DNA of 64,000 nucleotides from contig CAJFNC010000001.1 in assembly GCA_904393835.1 (NCBI GenBank), forward strand, positions 124,001-188,000, read 5' to 3'. A model generated the notes under the pieces. That model did no database searches and was not told the origin of the DNA. It worked only from the letters and a program-made list of their open reading frames with translations. Source of the DNA: an uncultured Ruminococcus sp. Its GTDB lineage: Bacteria; Bacillota; Clostridia; Oscillospirales; Acutalibacteraceae. Below are positions 45,245-52,887 of this stretch, one piece after another. The position numbers and the translations under genes are program-made. Numbering within the stretch: position 1 is the stretch's first letter; the number at the start of each line of letters is the position of its first letter.

Positions 45245-45330
45245 TTATTTGTTAATCTTTTGGTAATTTCACATTATTTTATGCGATTTACTTAGTAAAA
45301 ATTATTTTAAATCAAGGGAGATTTTAGAAA

Positions 45331-46416
45331 ATGGCTAGAGTTTATAACTTTTCTGCAGGTCCGTCAATGTTGCCGGAGTCTGTACTTAAAAAAGCAGCGG
45401 CAGAAATGCTTGATTATGAGGGAAGCGGTCAGAGCGTAATGGAAATGTCTCACCGCAGCAAAGTTTTTGATAATATTATCAAAAGTGCGGAAGCTTTGCT
45501 TCGTGAAATTATGAATATACCCGACAACTACAAGGTGCTTTTCCTCCAGGGCGGCGGCTCAACTCAGTTTGCGATGGTTGCGTTAAACCTTATGAATAAG
45601 AATAACAAGGCTGACTACATTATCACGGGTCAGTGGGCTAAAAAGGCTTATCAGGAGGCTAAGCGTTACGGTGACGTTAAGGTTGTTGCATCCTCAGAAG
45701 ACAAGACTTATACATATATCCCCAAGACTGACAGGTCAATGTTCCGTGAGGACGCAGACTATGTTTATATTTGTATGAATAACACAATCTACGGTACGGT
45801 TTATCACGAGCTTCCCGACACAGGCGACATTCCTCTTGTTGCAGATATTTCTTCGTGTATTCTTTCAGAGCCGATTGATGTTTCAAAATTCGGCCTTTTG
45901 TTTGCAGGCGCTCAAAAGAATATGGCAGGCGCAGGTCTTACAATTGCTATTGTTCGCGAGGACTTAATCGGCAATGCAATGGACTTCACACCAACAATGC
46001 TAAACTACGCTACACACGCTGACAAGGATTCTCTTTACAATACTCCGCCCTGCTATCAGATTTACATAGCTAAGCTTGTTTTGGAATGGATTAAGAACGA
46101 AGTAGGCGGTCTTGACAAGATGAAAGAGCTCAACGAGAAAAAGGCTAAGCTTCTTTATGATTTTCTCGACAGCTCAGAGCTTTTCAAGGGCACGGTTGTT
46201 GCCGAGGACCGTTCGCTTATGAACGTTCCGTTTGTAACAGGCGACAAGGATATGGACGCTAAATTTGTTGAAGAGGCTACAAAAGCAGGCCTTGTAAATA
46301 TTAAGGGTCACCGCACGGTTGGCGGTATGAGAGCTTCAATCTACAACGCAATGCCATATGAAGGCGTTGAAAAGCTTGTTGAGTTTATGAAGAAATTTGA
46401 GGCTGAAAACAAGTAA
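45331..46416 (+). CDS. serC: Phosphoserine aminotransferase
   Basis: It converts 3-phosphohydroxypyruvate and glutamate to phosphoserine. The 361-residue class V aminotransferase starts with VYNFSAGPSMLPESVLKKAA; FLQGGGSTQFAMVALN is the phosphate-binding part, ADISSCILSEPID holds the ring-binding Asp, and FAGAQKNMAGAGLT has the PLP lysine. It is full length. It is followed 33 bases later by serA, the preceding step of the same pathway. Confidence 0.95.
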   Translation: MARVYNFSAGPSMLPESVLKKAAAEMLDYEGSGQSVMEMSHRSKVFDNIIKSAEALLREIMNIPDNYKVLFLQGGGSTQFAMVALNLMNKNNKADYIITGQWAKKAYQEAKRYGDVKVVASSEDKTYTYIPKTDRSMFREDADYVYICMNNTIYGTVYHELPDTGDIPLVADISSCILSEPIDVSKFGLLFAGAQKNMAGAGLTIAIVREDLIGNAMDFTPTMLNYATHADKDSLYNTPPCYQIYIAKLVLEWIKNEVGGLDKMKELNEKKAKLLYDFLDSSELFKGTVVAEDRSLMNVPFVTGDKDMDAKFVEEATKAGLVNIKGHRTVGGMRASIYNAMPYEGVEKLVEFMKKFEAENK

Positions 46417-46449
46417 TTTTCGATTTTTATTAAAAAAGGTTGGTTTATT

Positions 46450-47604
46450 ATGTTCAACATTCTTACTTTAAATAAAATTTCAAAAGTCGGCACAAGCCGT
46501 CTGGGTGAAAATTACACCTGCGGCGACGACGTTGCCAATCCCGACGCTGTTCTTGTAAGAAGCGCCGCTATGCATGATATGGAGTTTGGCGAAAACCTGC
46601 TTGCCATTGCAAGAGCAGGTGCAGGCACAAACAACATTCCAAAGGACAGATGCACAGAGCAGGGAATTGTAGTTTTCAATACTCCCGGCGCAAATGCAAA
46701 CGCTGTTAAAGAGCTTGTTTTGGCAGGTCTTTTGCTCTCGTCACGTAAGATTACCGAGGGTATCGACTGGATTAAGACTCTTAAAGGCAACGGCGAGCAG
46801 GTCGGCAAAATGGTAGAAAAGGGCAAAAGTCAGTTTGTAGGTCCCGAAATTAAGGGAAAAACTCTCGGAGTAATCGGACTGGGTGCAATAGGTATTCTTG
46901 TTGCGAACTGCGCCGTTGCACTCGGAATGAATGTTATCGGTTACGACCCGTTTATGTCGGTTTCAAACGCTTTAAGACTTGACCCCGCCGTTAAGCTTAT
47001 GAAGAATAACGAAGAGGTTATGACAAACTGCGATTACCTCACAATTCACGTTCCGCTTACCGACGATACAAGGGATCTTGTTAACGCAGATATGATTGCA
47101 AAGATGAAAGACGGCGTTCGCATTATGAACTTCAGCCGTGACGGTCTTGTAAATTCTACGGCTGTGTTGGAGGGTATCAAGAGCGGCAAGGTAGAAAAGT
47201 ACGTTACCGACTTTGGCACTGACGATATTCTCGGTGAAGAAAACGTAATCTGCATACCTCACCTCGGCGCTTCAACTCCCGAAAGTGAGGAGAACTGTGC
47301 GGTTATGGCTTGCGACCAGGTTAAAGAGTACCTTGAAAACGGTAATATTATTAACTCGGTTAACTATCCCGCAATTTCACTTGCAAGAACCAATGCGGAA
47401 GACACACGCTTCTGTGTAATGCACAAGAACGTTCCGGAGCTTCTTAAGAAGGTTCTTTCGGAAATCAGCGGCAATGTTGAAAATATGCTCAGCAAGAGCC
47501 GCGGCGACTACGCTTACACAATTATTGACGTAGCCGGTGCAAATACAGCCGATGTGGAAAAAATCGCGTCAGTTGACGGCGTTGTAAGAGTAAGAGCTAT
47601 CTGA
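46450..47604 (+). CDS. serA: D-3-phosphoglycerate dehydrogenase
   Basis: It commits 3-phosphoglycerate to serine synthesis. The 384-residue protein has the 2-hydroxyacid dehydrogenase fold: RAGAGTNNIPKDRC, GVIGLGAIGILVANCAVAL (NAD site), MNFSRDGLVNS (catalytic Arg region) and CIPHLGASTPESEENC (catalytic His). A C-terminal ACT-like domain (about residues 315-384) may bind serine as feedback inhibitor. No serB was seen in the window. Confidence 0.93.
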   Translation: MFNILTLNKISKVGTSRLGENYTCGDDVANPDAVLVRSAAMHDMEFGENLLAIARAGAGTNNIPKDRCTEQGIVVFNTPGANANAVKELVLAGLLLSSRKITEGIDWIKTLKGNGEQVGKMVEKGKSQFVGPEIKGKTLGVIGLGAIGILVANCAVALGMNVIGYDPFMSVSNALRLDPAVKLMKNNEEVMTNCDYLTIHVPLTDDTRDLVNADMIAKMKDGVRIMNFSRDGLVNSTAVLEGIKSGKVEKYVTDFGTDDILGEENVICIPHLGASTPESEENCAVMACDQVKEYLENGNIINSVNYPAISLARTNAEDTRFCVMHKNVPELLKKVLSEISGNVENMLSKSRGDYAYTIIDVAGANTADVEKIASVDGVVRVRAI

Positions 47605-47623
47605 TAAAATTAATTAAAATTTT

Positions 47624-47657
47624 AACGGTACAGCTGACTTAGGCTGTACCGTTTCTC
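47624..47657 (+). terminator. Intrinsic terminator of serC-serA
   Basis: An 11-bp perfect stem (47624-47634 with 47643-47653) with an 8-base loop is followed by TTTCT, 19 bases after the serA stop. Confidence 0.8.
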
Positions 47658-47734
47658 TATGGTGCATAACAAAAATTAAAATATATTAAGTTAATTTATA
47701 TGCGTAATATTTCAGGAGAAAGGACGGAAGTGGT

Positions 47735-48577
47735 TTGAAAATTGCTGTTGTTGACGTAGGCGGAGGTTTGAGGGGAATTTACGCCTCGGGCGTTTTAGAC
47801 CGCTGCCTGGAAGAGAAAATTCATTTTGACGCCGGCGTCGGAGTGTCTGCCGGCAGTGCAAACATTGCTTCATATATAGCCGGACAAAAGGGACGTAACT
47901 ATAAGTTTTATACGGAATATTCCGCCCGTAAAGAATATATGAGTTTGCGTAATTTTCTGTTCAAAAAAAGTTATATTGATATGGACTATGTTTACGGAAC
48001 GCTGAGCAATGACGACAGCGAAAATCCGCTTGACTACAAGGCTATGGCAGCTAATCCCACGGAATTTATTGTTGTGGCTACCAATGCCGAAACGGGAAAG
48101 GTAAAATATTTTGATAAGGGAGATATGTCACAGAATAATTATGATGTGATAAAGGCTTCCTGTTCAATCCCGTTTGTGTGTCGACCTTATGTTGTGAACG
48201 GTGTGCCGTATTACGACGGAGCGCTGAGCGACCCGGTTCCGATTGAAAAGGCGTTTTCCATGGAATGCGATAAGGTTGTTCTGATTCTTACAAAGCCAAG
48301 GGATTTTCACCGCACTTCCGGCAGAGATCGAAAGCTTGCGGCAATGATTCGCAAAAAATATCCACTTGCCGCATCTCAGCTTGAGAAGCGTGCCGATAAT
48401 TACAATGCGGGAATTGATCTTGCAAAACGCTGTGAAAAGCAGGGGAAACTGTTGATAGTTGCGCCGGATGATACCTGCGGTATGGATACCCTGACGCGCA
48501 ATCCCGAAATAATGAAGCGCTTTTATGAAAAGGGCTATCAGGACGGAAAAAAGATTGTTCCGTTTTTTGCAGAATAA
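47735..48577 (+). CDS. Patatin-like phospholipase family protein
   Basis: A 280-residue patatin-fold serine hydrolase. It shows the oxyanion-hole glycines (DVGGGLRGIYASGVLD), the nucleophile motif GVSAGS (GxSxG) and the catalytic Asp in YYDGALSDPVP (DGA). It resembles the bacterial YjjU/RssA-like group without signal peptide, so it probably acts on intracellular or membrane lipids. The start is TTG at 47735, since the protein begins at the patatin motif. Confidence 0.88.
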   Translation: MKIAVVDVGGGLRGIYASGVLDRCLEEKIHFDAGVGVSAGSANIASYIAGQKGRNYKFYTEYSARKEYMSLRNFLFKKSYIDMDYVYGTLSNDDSENPLDYKAMAANPTEFIVVATNAETGKVKYFDKGDMSQNNYDVIKASCSIPFVCRPYVVNGVPYYDGALSDPVPIEKAFSMECDKVVLILTKPRDFHRTSGRDRKLAAMIRKKYPLAASQLEKRADNYNAGIDLAKRCEKQGKLLIVAPDDTCGMDTLTRNPEIMKRFYEKGYQDGKKIVPFFAE

Positions 48578-48578
48578 A

Positions 48579-48675
48579 TTAACGGTGCTGAGCTTGCAAG
48601 ATTTTTATTTGTTACCTCATCACCGTTAATTTATTCATAAGTCGGAACACAAAGAGCCAAAGCCTCTCTTGTGTT
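48579..48675 (+). terminator. Two hairpins after the patatin gene, probable terminator
   Basis: TTAACGGTG (48579-48587) pairs with CACCGTTAA (48621-48629) across a 33-base loop, followed by TTTATT. A second hairpin (AACACAA 48646-48652 with TTGTGTT 48669-48675, plus GAG/CTC) is followed by ATTATT. They sit between convergent genes. Confidence 0.45.
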
Positions 48676-48689
48676 ATTATTCGTACATA

Positions 48690-49424
48690 TTATTTCTTCT
48701 TTTTTATTTCTTCAAAGGCTTCTTTTAAATCTTTAAGCTGCTCTGACAAAGGAATATACGTGTGAAACGGCGAGAAAAAGTGATATTTCTGCTTTTTTTC
48801 GTCGCACCATCTGCGAATATCTGCCTTGATTGTTTCATAGCGAACGATAACTTCATTTTCCTCCGCGTATTTTTTCAGTTTTACAACTAACTGTGTCGAA
48901 TTTACCACGTCTATTATAAATACTCCGAAAAACAGACCGACCACAAATGAAAAGGCAAGGTTTTGAGACAGCCAGTCAAGCGCACTGAGAATCCGAGGGT
49001 GTATCAGATAATAGTAAACAGCGCCAAGCACCGCCCAAATTAAAGAGAACTTAGGGCATATGATTCCCTGAATATTTCCCCATTCGTTTGTGTAGTCCCA
49101 AAGACGTACTTTGGCAACCTTTAGGCATATAATACCGGCTATGTATTCAATAACCGTCATACATAATGCCATTATGGCAAAAAGCACAAGTTTGTTCCAA
49201 AACGGATACTTGATAAGCTGAAAATTTTCAAGCGAAGCTATCAGATACATAAGGCAAAGCCCGAACCCGTATATCGGAAGATACGGCCCCGTACAAAATC
49301 CGGGATTTATCCATTTTCGCTCGGGGTTGGAAGATGAAATGAACCGTCTGAACAAAAGCTCAATTATCCAGCCCGAGACTGAACCGATAAAAAATAAAAA
49401 AGCGAGCGTAATAAATAAATTCAT
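48690..49424 (-). CDS. CmpB-like putative ABC-transporter membrane protein (PF06541-type)
   Basis: A polytopic protein of 244 residues with about five or six membrane helices. FFIGSVSGWIIELLFRRF, WINPGFCTGPYLPIYGFG and the central VIEYIAGIICLKVAKVRLWD with YTNEWGNIQGIICPKFSL are the conserved blocks of the family annotated as putative ABC transporter permease (CmpB). No ATPase gene is adjacent, so transport is unproven. The C-terminal 60 residues are charged and soluble. ATG 49424 after GGGGGA is preferred over an in-frame TTG four codons upstream. Confidence 0.8.
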   Translation of the reverse strand: MNLFITLAFLFFIGSVSGWIIELLFRRFISSSNPERKWINPGFCTGPYLPIYGFGLCLMYLIASLENFQLIKYPFWNKLVLFAIMALCMTVIEYIAGIICLKVAKVRLWDYTNEWGNIQGIICPKFSLIWAVLGAVYYYLIHPRILSALDWLSQNLAFSFVVGLFFGVFIIDVVNSTQLVVKLKKYAEENEVIVRYETIKADIRRWCDEKKQKYHFFSPFHTYIPLSEQLKDLKEAFEEIKKKK

Positions 49425-49501
49425 ACAATCCCCCAAAATTAAAATGTTTTAGTTATATGCTGTTTTATACAGACGAGAAAAACGTTGTTCTAATATATTT
49501 T

Positions 49502-49530
49502 ATTATACCAATAAACTTTTAGAAGTACAA
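49502..49530 (-). promoter_or_regulatory. Promoter for the CmpB-like gene, flanked by an inverted repeat
   Basis: On the minus strand TTGTAC (49530-49525) and TATAAT (49507-49502) have a 17-base spacer. AACGTTGT at 49481-49488 and its inverted copy ACAACGTT at 49527-49534 bracket the promoter; the upstream copy overlaps the -35 box. Confidence 0.65.
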
Positions 49531-49603
49531 CGTTCAAATTTTCGTTTTTGTAAATGCGTATTTGAAAAGCTCAGAATTATACCTGTAACAGAAAATCTGT
49601 ATT

Positions 49604-49640
49604 AAAAAATTACGGCGTAACCGTTTAATGGTCACGCCGT
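49604..49640 (-). terminator. Intrinsic terminator of the 5'-nucleotidase gene
   Basis: On the minus strand ACGGCGTGACC pairs with GGTTACGCCGT around ATTAAAC, followed by AATTTTTTA. It begins 11 bases after the nucleotidase stop and also has T-rich sequence on the plus side. Confidence 0.75.
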
Positions 49641-49650
49641 TTTATTAGAA

Positions 49651-51849
49651 TTACTCGGATTTTCTTTGAGCCTTAACGTAAACTGCCGCAAGTGCAAGTA
49701 TTGCAAGCGTTCCGTAAACAACCAGGTATTTGAAATCGCCTGTTTGTACCGAGCTTCCGCCGTTATTTGAGGGGCTGTCCGGAGTAGCGGAATTTGTAAC
49801 CGTAGATGATGGCTCGGTTGCGGGCTCGTCATCTGTGGCAACGGGAACATCTGCAGAGGTACTTGGCTGAGTTTCTTCGGTAGGTTCGGTATCGCCTGTG
49901 GGGTCTGTTGACGGTACAGCCGTAGGCTCTCTGTAGCTGAGCGACGGCAGGCCGCGGTATTCATTTTCCTGAGTGCCTGCGCCTGTGTAGTTGTTTATGT
50001 ATATCTGCTGCTGGTCTGCCGCAAGGCTTACTCCGTGAGGTTCGTCAGCAACTGTTATGCTGAGGTATCCGTCAGAGTCGGTTACACCTGTGCCTGTATA
50101 AACGCCGTCAACATAATAGCTGACCTCTGCGCCGACAGCAGGAGTTTCGTCATCGTTTAAAACGAGTATTTTTGCGGTATAATCCTTTTTAACGTATTCG
50201 CCGTCAATATTGATTCTGCCCTTGATATTGTCGCTGGAAAGAGTGTTGTTTGAAGCATTTGCCTGAGCAATTGCGTAAGCTTCAACAGTTTCAAGCTCAC
50301 CGCCTATTTCGCCGAGCTGTTCAATTGAAGCCAGCATACTGTATCCGCTTCCGCCGTTCATAATAAAGTTGTTTGCAACGAGCACAAGCGGTGTAGTGTC
50401 ATCGTTTCTGTCAAGCGGGGTAGAGCTTCCTTCAAGCATAACTTCCGTAACCTTGCTGCCTGCTTCGGCTGACGGGTTATATGAGAACATTATGCCGCTC
50501 ATCTGAAGGAATCCGCCCTCGGGCTGTCCTGTCAGTAAGCCGGTTTCTTTATCCTGATCTGTAATTGAGCCTACCGACACCTCAAGCATTTCAAAGAGAG
50601 TTTTCGGTGTTATCTCTTTCATAATCAGCGTGTTAGAGAACGGGAATGTGTTTACAAGGTCGCCTTTGGTAACAGTACCGTTGTGAATCGTGCTGCGAAT
50701 GCCTCCGCCGTTTTCAACGGCAACAACGGGAACCTTGTCGTATTTGTCCATACCCTGTGCATTGGCGATAAATCTTTCTGCTGCGTCCTTGTATGCGTCT
50801 GCCGCAAAGTCACCGAGGTTTGTTTCAACAAGTCTCGGGTCGGCAATTCCGTCAATTGTGCCGCCCCACAAAGAGTTGTCAAGTTTGCATACCTCCTGTG
50901 AAAGTATGTCCTTTTGATTTTCGTTTACAGCATTGATTTTATCGGTAACGGATTGTTTCGGTGTAATGCTCTCGGCTTCGTCGCAGCTTATAAGCGTTCC
51001 TGCTGCGCTGACGTCGCCGTTGTCATCAAAGCTGAGTGTAAGTTTGCCTACGTTGCTCAGAGCAGTACCCGTTTGCATTATAAGTATGTCGTCAACAACT
51101 TTGTCCTCCAAAGTATGGCTGTGACCGTCAATAATCGCAGTGAGCTTGTCGGGACATTCCTGAGAAATCTCTTCTGCGAGCTTTGTGCTGTCGCACGGAA
51201 CATTGGTGTACTCTCCGATATGCGTAACAGCAATAATTGCATCTACTCCAAGCTGTGAAAGCTCATCAATTTCGTGCTTTGCCGTTTCAACTTCATCTCT
51301 GAACTCAACGCCCTTAATTCCTTCGGGGTTGGTAGCCGTTGCGGTTTCAGCTGTGGTAATACCGAAAAAGCCTATGGATTTGTCGGCAACCTCAATAACT
51401 GTGTGGCAGTCAAGAAGAGGCTCACCGTCCTTGTATACATTTGCTGCAAGTATGGGAAAATCAGCGGCTTCGGCGTTCCTTAAAAGCTGGTCTGTGCCGT
51501 AATCAAATTCGTGATTGCCTGCCGCCATCAAATCATAGCCTGCTTCGTTCATAACATCAATAACATCTGCTCCTTTTGTAAGCGAAGCAAACGGTGCGCC
51601 CTGTGTTGCGTCGCCCGCATCTACAAGGATTGAATTTTCGGTTTGATCCTTTAATGCGGCAACACGGTCAAGCCCTATGCAGCTGCCTTCGCTGTATGCA
51701 ACCGAGCCGTGCATATCGTTGGTGTGGAATATTACTACCTCGTCGGTTGTCTGTGTTCCCGAAGCTGCGCTGAATGCCGCAACCGAAAGCTGAAGCGTTA
51801 AAACAGCCGACAAAAGTACAGTCAAAAATTTCAATGATTTACTTTTCAA
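49651..51849 (-). CDS. Cell-surface 5'-nucleotidase / cyclic-nucleotide phosphodiesterase
   Basis: A 732-residue exported enzyme of the UshA/YfkN family that removes phosphate from extracellular nucleotides. A signal peptide (about 1-28) precedes the metallophosphatase domain: FHTNDMHGSVAYSEG, DAGDATQGAPFASLTKG, AAGNHEFDYG, AVTHIGEY, DGHSHT. The 5'-nucleotidase C-terminal domain follows (ENGGGIRSTIHNGTVTKGD). Next are a carboxypeptidase-regulatory-like domain (GAEVSYYVDGVYTGTGVTD) and a Thr/Pro/Ser-rich stalk. The end is a sorting-like signal: VQTGD, a membrane helix and KAQRKSE. TTG start with GGGGGGAG upstream. Confidence 0.9.
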   Translation of the reverse strand: MKSKSLKFLTVLLSAVLTLQLSVAAFSAASGTQTTDEVVIFHTNDMHGSVAYSEGSCIGLDRVAALKDQTENSILVDAGDATQGAPFASLTKGADVIDVMNEAGYDLMAAGNHEFDYGTDQLLRNAEAADFPILAANVYKDGEPLLDCHTVIEVADKSIGFFGITTAETATATNPEGIKGVEFRDEVETAKHEIDELSQLGVDAIIAVTHIGEYTNVPCDSTKLAEEISQECPDKLTAIIDGHSHTLEDKVVDDILIMQTGTALSNVGKLTLSFDDNGDVSAAGTLISCDEAESITPKQSVTDKINAVNENQKDILSQEVCKLDNSLWGGTIDGIADPRLVETNLGDFAADAYKDAAERFIANAQGMDKYDKVPVVAVENGGGIRSTIHNGTVTKGDLVNTFPFSNTLIMKEITPKTLFEMLEVSVGSITDQDKETGLLTGQPEGGFLQMSGIMFSYNPSAEAGSKVTEVMLEGSSTPLDRNDDTTPLVLVANNFIMNGGSGYSMLASIEQLGEIGGELETVEAYAIAQANASNNTLSSDNIKGRINIDGEYVKKDYTAKILVLNDDETPAVGAEVSYYVDGVYTGTGVTDSDGYLSITVADEPHGVSLAADQQQIYINNYTGAGTQENEYRGLPSLSYREPTAVPSTDPTGDTEPTEETQPSTSADVPVATDDEPATEPSSTVTNSATPDSPSNNGGSSVQTGDFKYLVVYGTLAILALAAVYVKAQRKSE

Positions 51850-51881
51850 CTTAAAACTCCCCCCCTTTTTTTAATGATAAA

Positions 51882-51910
51882 ATTATACCAATAATTTGCT
51901 GAAAAATCAA
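51882..51910 (-). promoter_or_regulatory. Promoter of the 5'-nucleotidase gene
   Basis: On the minus strand TTGATT (51910-51905) and TATAAT (51887-51882) have a 17-base spacer and lie about 33 bases before the start codon. Confidence 0.7.
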
Positions 51911-52001
51911 TATAATAATTATTGAATTGCTGTCTGAATTTCGATATTTTTTGCACAGTATGAACCGTATACAATAAAGTTCACTGACAAGTGCATAAAA
52001 C

Positions 52002-52046
52002 AGGCTATGCACTCCGTGAAAAAAGAAGCGCATAGCCTTTAATTTT
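52002..52046 (+). terminator. Hairpin with T-rich tail in the intergenic region
   Basis: AGGCTATGC (52002-52010) pairs with GCATAGCCT (52030-52038) across a 19-base loop, followed by TTTAATTTTT. No plus-strand gene lies directly upstream, so its role is unclear. The rest of 51911-52094 shows no supportable gene. Confidence 0.4.
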
Positions 52047-52094
52047 TGAAATTTTAGAAGCAATAAACATCAAATCACCCTTTAATTCTTTTAC

Positions 52095-52145
52095 AAAAAA
52101 ACAAAACCCGCAGCGGAAATGCTCTAAAATGGCTTTCCAATGCGG
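52095..52145 (-). terminator. Distal terminator downstream of the tRNA-tail repeats
   Basis: On the minus strand CCGCA-TT-GGAAA (52145-52134) pairs with TTTCC-GC-TGCGG (52119-52108), a 10-bp stem with one internal loop, followed by a T-rich run. It follows the last copy of the tRNA-Thr 3' tail. Confidence 0.65.
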
Positions 52146-52321
52146 TTTTTAAGCTGGAGCTGATAACTGAGTATGACAAATGATAAAAATACATCTCGTC
52201 TGTTGCAGTGTGTGAGGGTAATAACGTTTGGAATAACGCGACGGGCTAAAAACGTCACACAGTGACGTTTTCTAAACGCCCTTTCGAATCCCGTTATAAT
52301 AAAAAAGCCGCTGCCAAAGCA
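52142..52321 (-). repeat. tRNA-tail tandem repeat, copy distal to the tRNA
   Basis: A 180-base unit, repeated next door. Bases 52154-52303 match 52334-52483 with only two differences (52207 and 52261). It contains TGGAGCTGATAAC (52154-52166), an exact copy of the complement of the tRNA-Thr 3' end with CCA. It also has TTCGAATCCCGTTAT (52283-52297), the tRNA T-arm in inverted orientation. Between them is a perfect 10-bp hairpin (arms 52249-52258 and 52262-52271, loop ACA) inside a GGGC/GCCC clamp. Confidence 0.9.
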
Positions 52322-52325
52322 GCGG
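52301..52325 (-). terminator. Terminator between the two repeat units
   Basis: CCGCTGC (52308-52314) pairs with GCAGCGG (52319-52325) with a 4-base loop; the minus strand continues with CTTTTTT. It is the counterpart of the terminator directly after tRNA-Thr. Confidence 0.7.
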
Positions 52326-52500
52326 TTTTTACGTTGGAGCTGATAACTGAGTATGACAAATGATAAAAATACATCTCGTCTGTTGCGGTGTGTGAGGGTA
52401 ATAACGTTTGGAATAACGCGACGGGCTAAAAACGTCACACCGTGACGTTTTCTAAACGCCCTTTCGAATCCCGTTATAATAAAGAACCGCTGCCTAAGCA
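52322..52500 (-). repeat. tRNA-tail tandem repeat, copy proximal to the tRNA
   Basis: The second unit, 179 bases. The tRNA-tail match is at 52334-52346, exactly 180 bases from those in the other copy and in the tRNA itself (52514-52526). The central hairpin is at 52429-52451 with the same 10-bp stem; only its loop differs (ACC). No transposase or protein gene is encoded. Confidence 0.9.
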
Positions 52501-52504
52501 GCGG
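52481..52504 (-). terminator. Terminator of tRNA-Thr
   Basis: CCGCTGC (52487-52493) and GCAGCGG (52498-52504) form a 7-bp stem with a 4-base loop, ten bases after the tRNA 3' end. The minus-strand tail (TTCTTTATTAT) is T-rich. Confidence 0.7.
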
Positions 52505-52513
52505 TTTTTAAGC

Positions 52514-52589
52514 TGGAGCTGATAACGGGATTCGAACCCGTGACCTCGTCCTTACCAAGGACGCACTCTGCCTACTGAGCTATATCAGC
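52514..52589 (-). tRNA. tRNA-Thr (anticodon GGT)
   Basis: A 76-base tRNA with CCA encoded. The acceptor stem GCTGATA pairs with TATCAGC, the D-arm contains AGCTCAGTAGGC, the anticodon stem-loop is CGTCC-TTGGTAA-GGACG with anticodon GGT (reads ACC/ACU threonine codons), and the T-arm is ACGGGTTCGAATCCCGT. The discriminator base is T. All four stems pair fully. Confidence 0.95.
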
Positions 52590-52618
52590 ATTTTTGCTGT
52601 CGACAGCGAACAATACAT

Positions 52619-52647
52619 ATAATAACACACATCTTTAATAATTTCAA
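52619..52647 (-). promoter_or_regulatory. Promoter of tRNA-Thr
   Basis: On the minus strand TTGAAA (52647-52642) and TATTAT (52624-52619) have a 17-base spacer, 30 bases before the tRNA. A 12-base palindrome GCTGTCGACAGC (52596-52607) lies between promoter and tRNA. Confidence 0.6.
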
Positions 52648-52761
52648 ATGTTTTTTAACGTTTTTTTAAATTTTTTTAAAAATTTATTTCCGAACAGTAC
52701 TCTATAGGTTTGTTTTGAGTTCAAAAATGGCTTAAATTCTGAAAAAAGTTGTGCAAAGTAC

Positions 52762-52790
52762 TTGATTTATCAAAAAAATAGTGATACAAT
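52762..52790 (+). promoter_or_regulatory. Promoter of the rimP-nusA-infB operon
   Basis: TTGATT (52762-52767) and TACAAT (52785-52790) with a 17-base spacer, giving a leader of about 90 bases before rimP. Confidence 0.7.
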
Positions 52791-52814
52791 AACTTTTGTA
52801 AGTATACTGAAAGT

Positions 52815-52850
52815 AAAGGAGTGGGCAACAGACCCGCTCCTTTTATTTGT
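52815..52850 (+). promoter_or_regulatory. Terminator-like hairpin in the rimP leader (possible attenuator)
   Basis: AAAGGAGTGGG (52815-52825) pairs with CCCGCTCCTTT (52833-52843), 11 pairs including one G-U, loop of seven, followed by TATTT. It lies between the promoter and the rimP ribosome site (GGAGG 52878-52882), so it must be read through or regulated for the operon to be expressed. Confidence 0.65.
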
Positions 52851-52887
52851 ACGGATTTTATTACAACTATACTTTTTGGAGGTTTTT

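Noticed and set aside
45245..45330. Possible riboswitch or T-box in the serC leader.
   Set aside because: The leader is short and AT-rich, with no specifier loop, antiterminator bulge or other recognisable structure.
51851..52063. A 70-codon minus-strand frame upstream of the 5'-nucleotidase.
   Set aside because: It covers the nucleotidase promoter and ribosome site, and the peptide has no recognisable features.
52124..52438. A 104-codon minus-strand frame whose peptide repeats itself (ARRVIPNVITLTH twice).
   Set aside because: It is a by-product of the tandem 180-bp repeats and runs through the tRNA tails, hairpins and terminator; no ribosome site.
52142..52500. Tandem repeats considered as a CRISPR array.
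   Set aside because: Only two 180-base units with no short repeats or variable spacers; no cas genes in the window.
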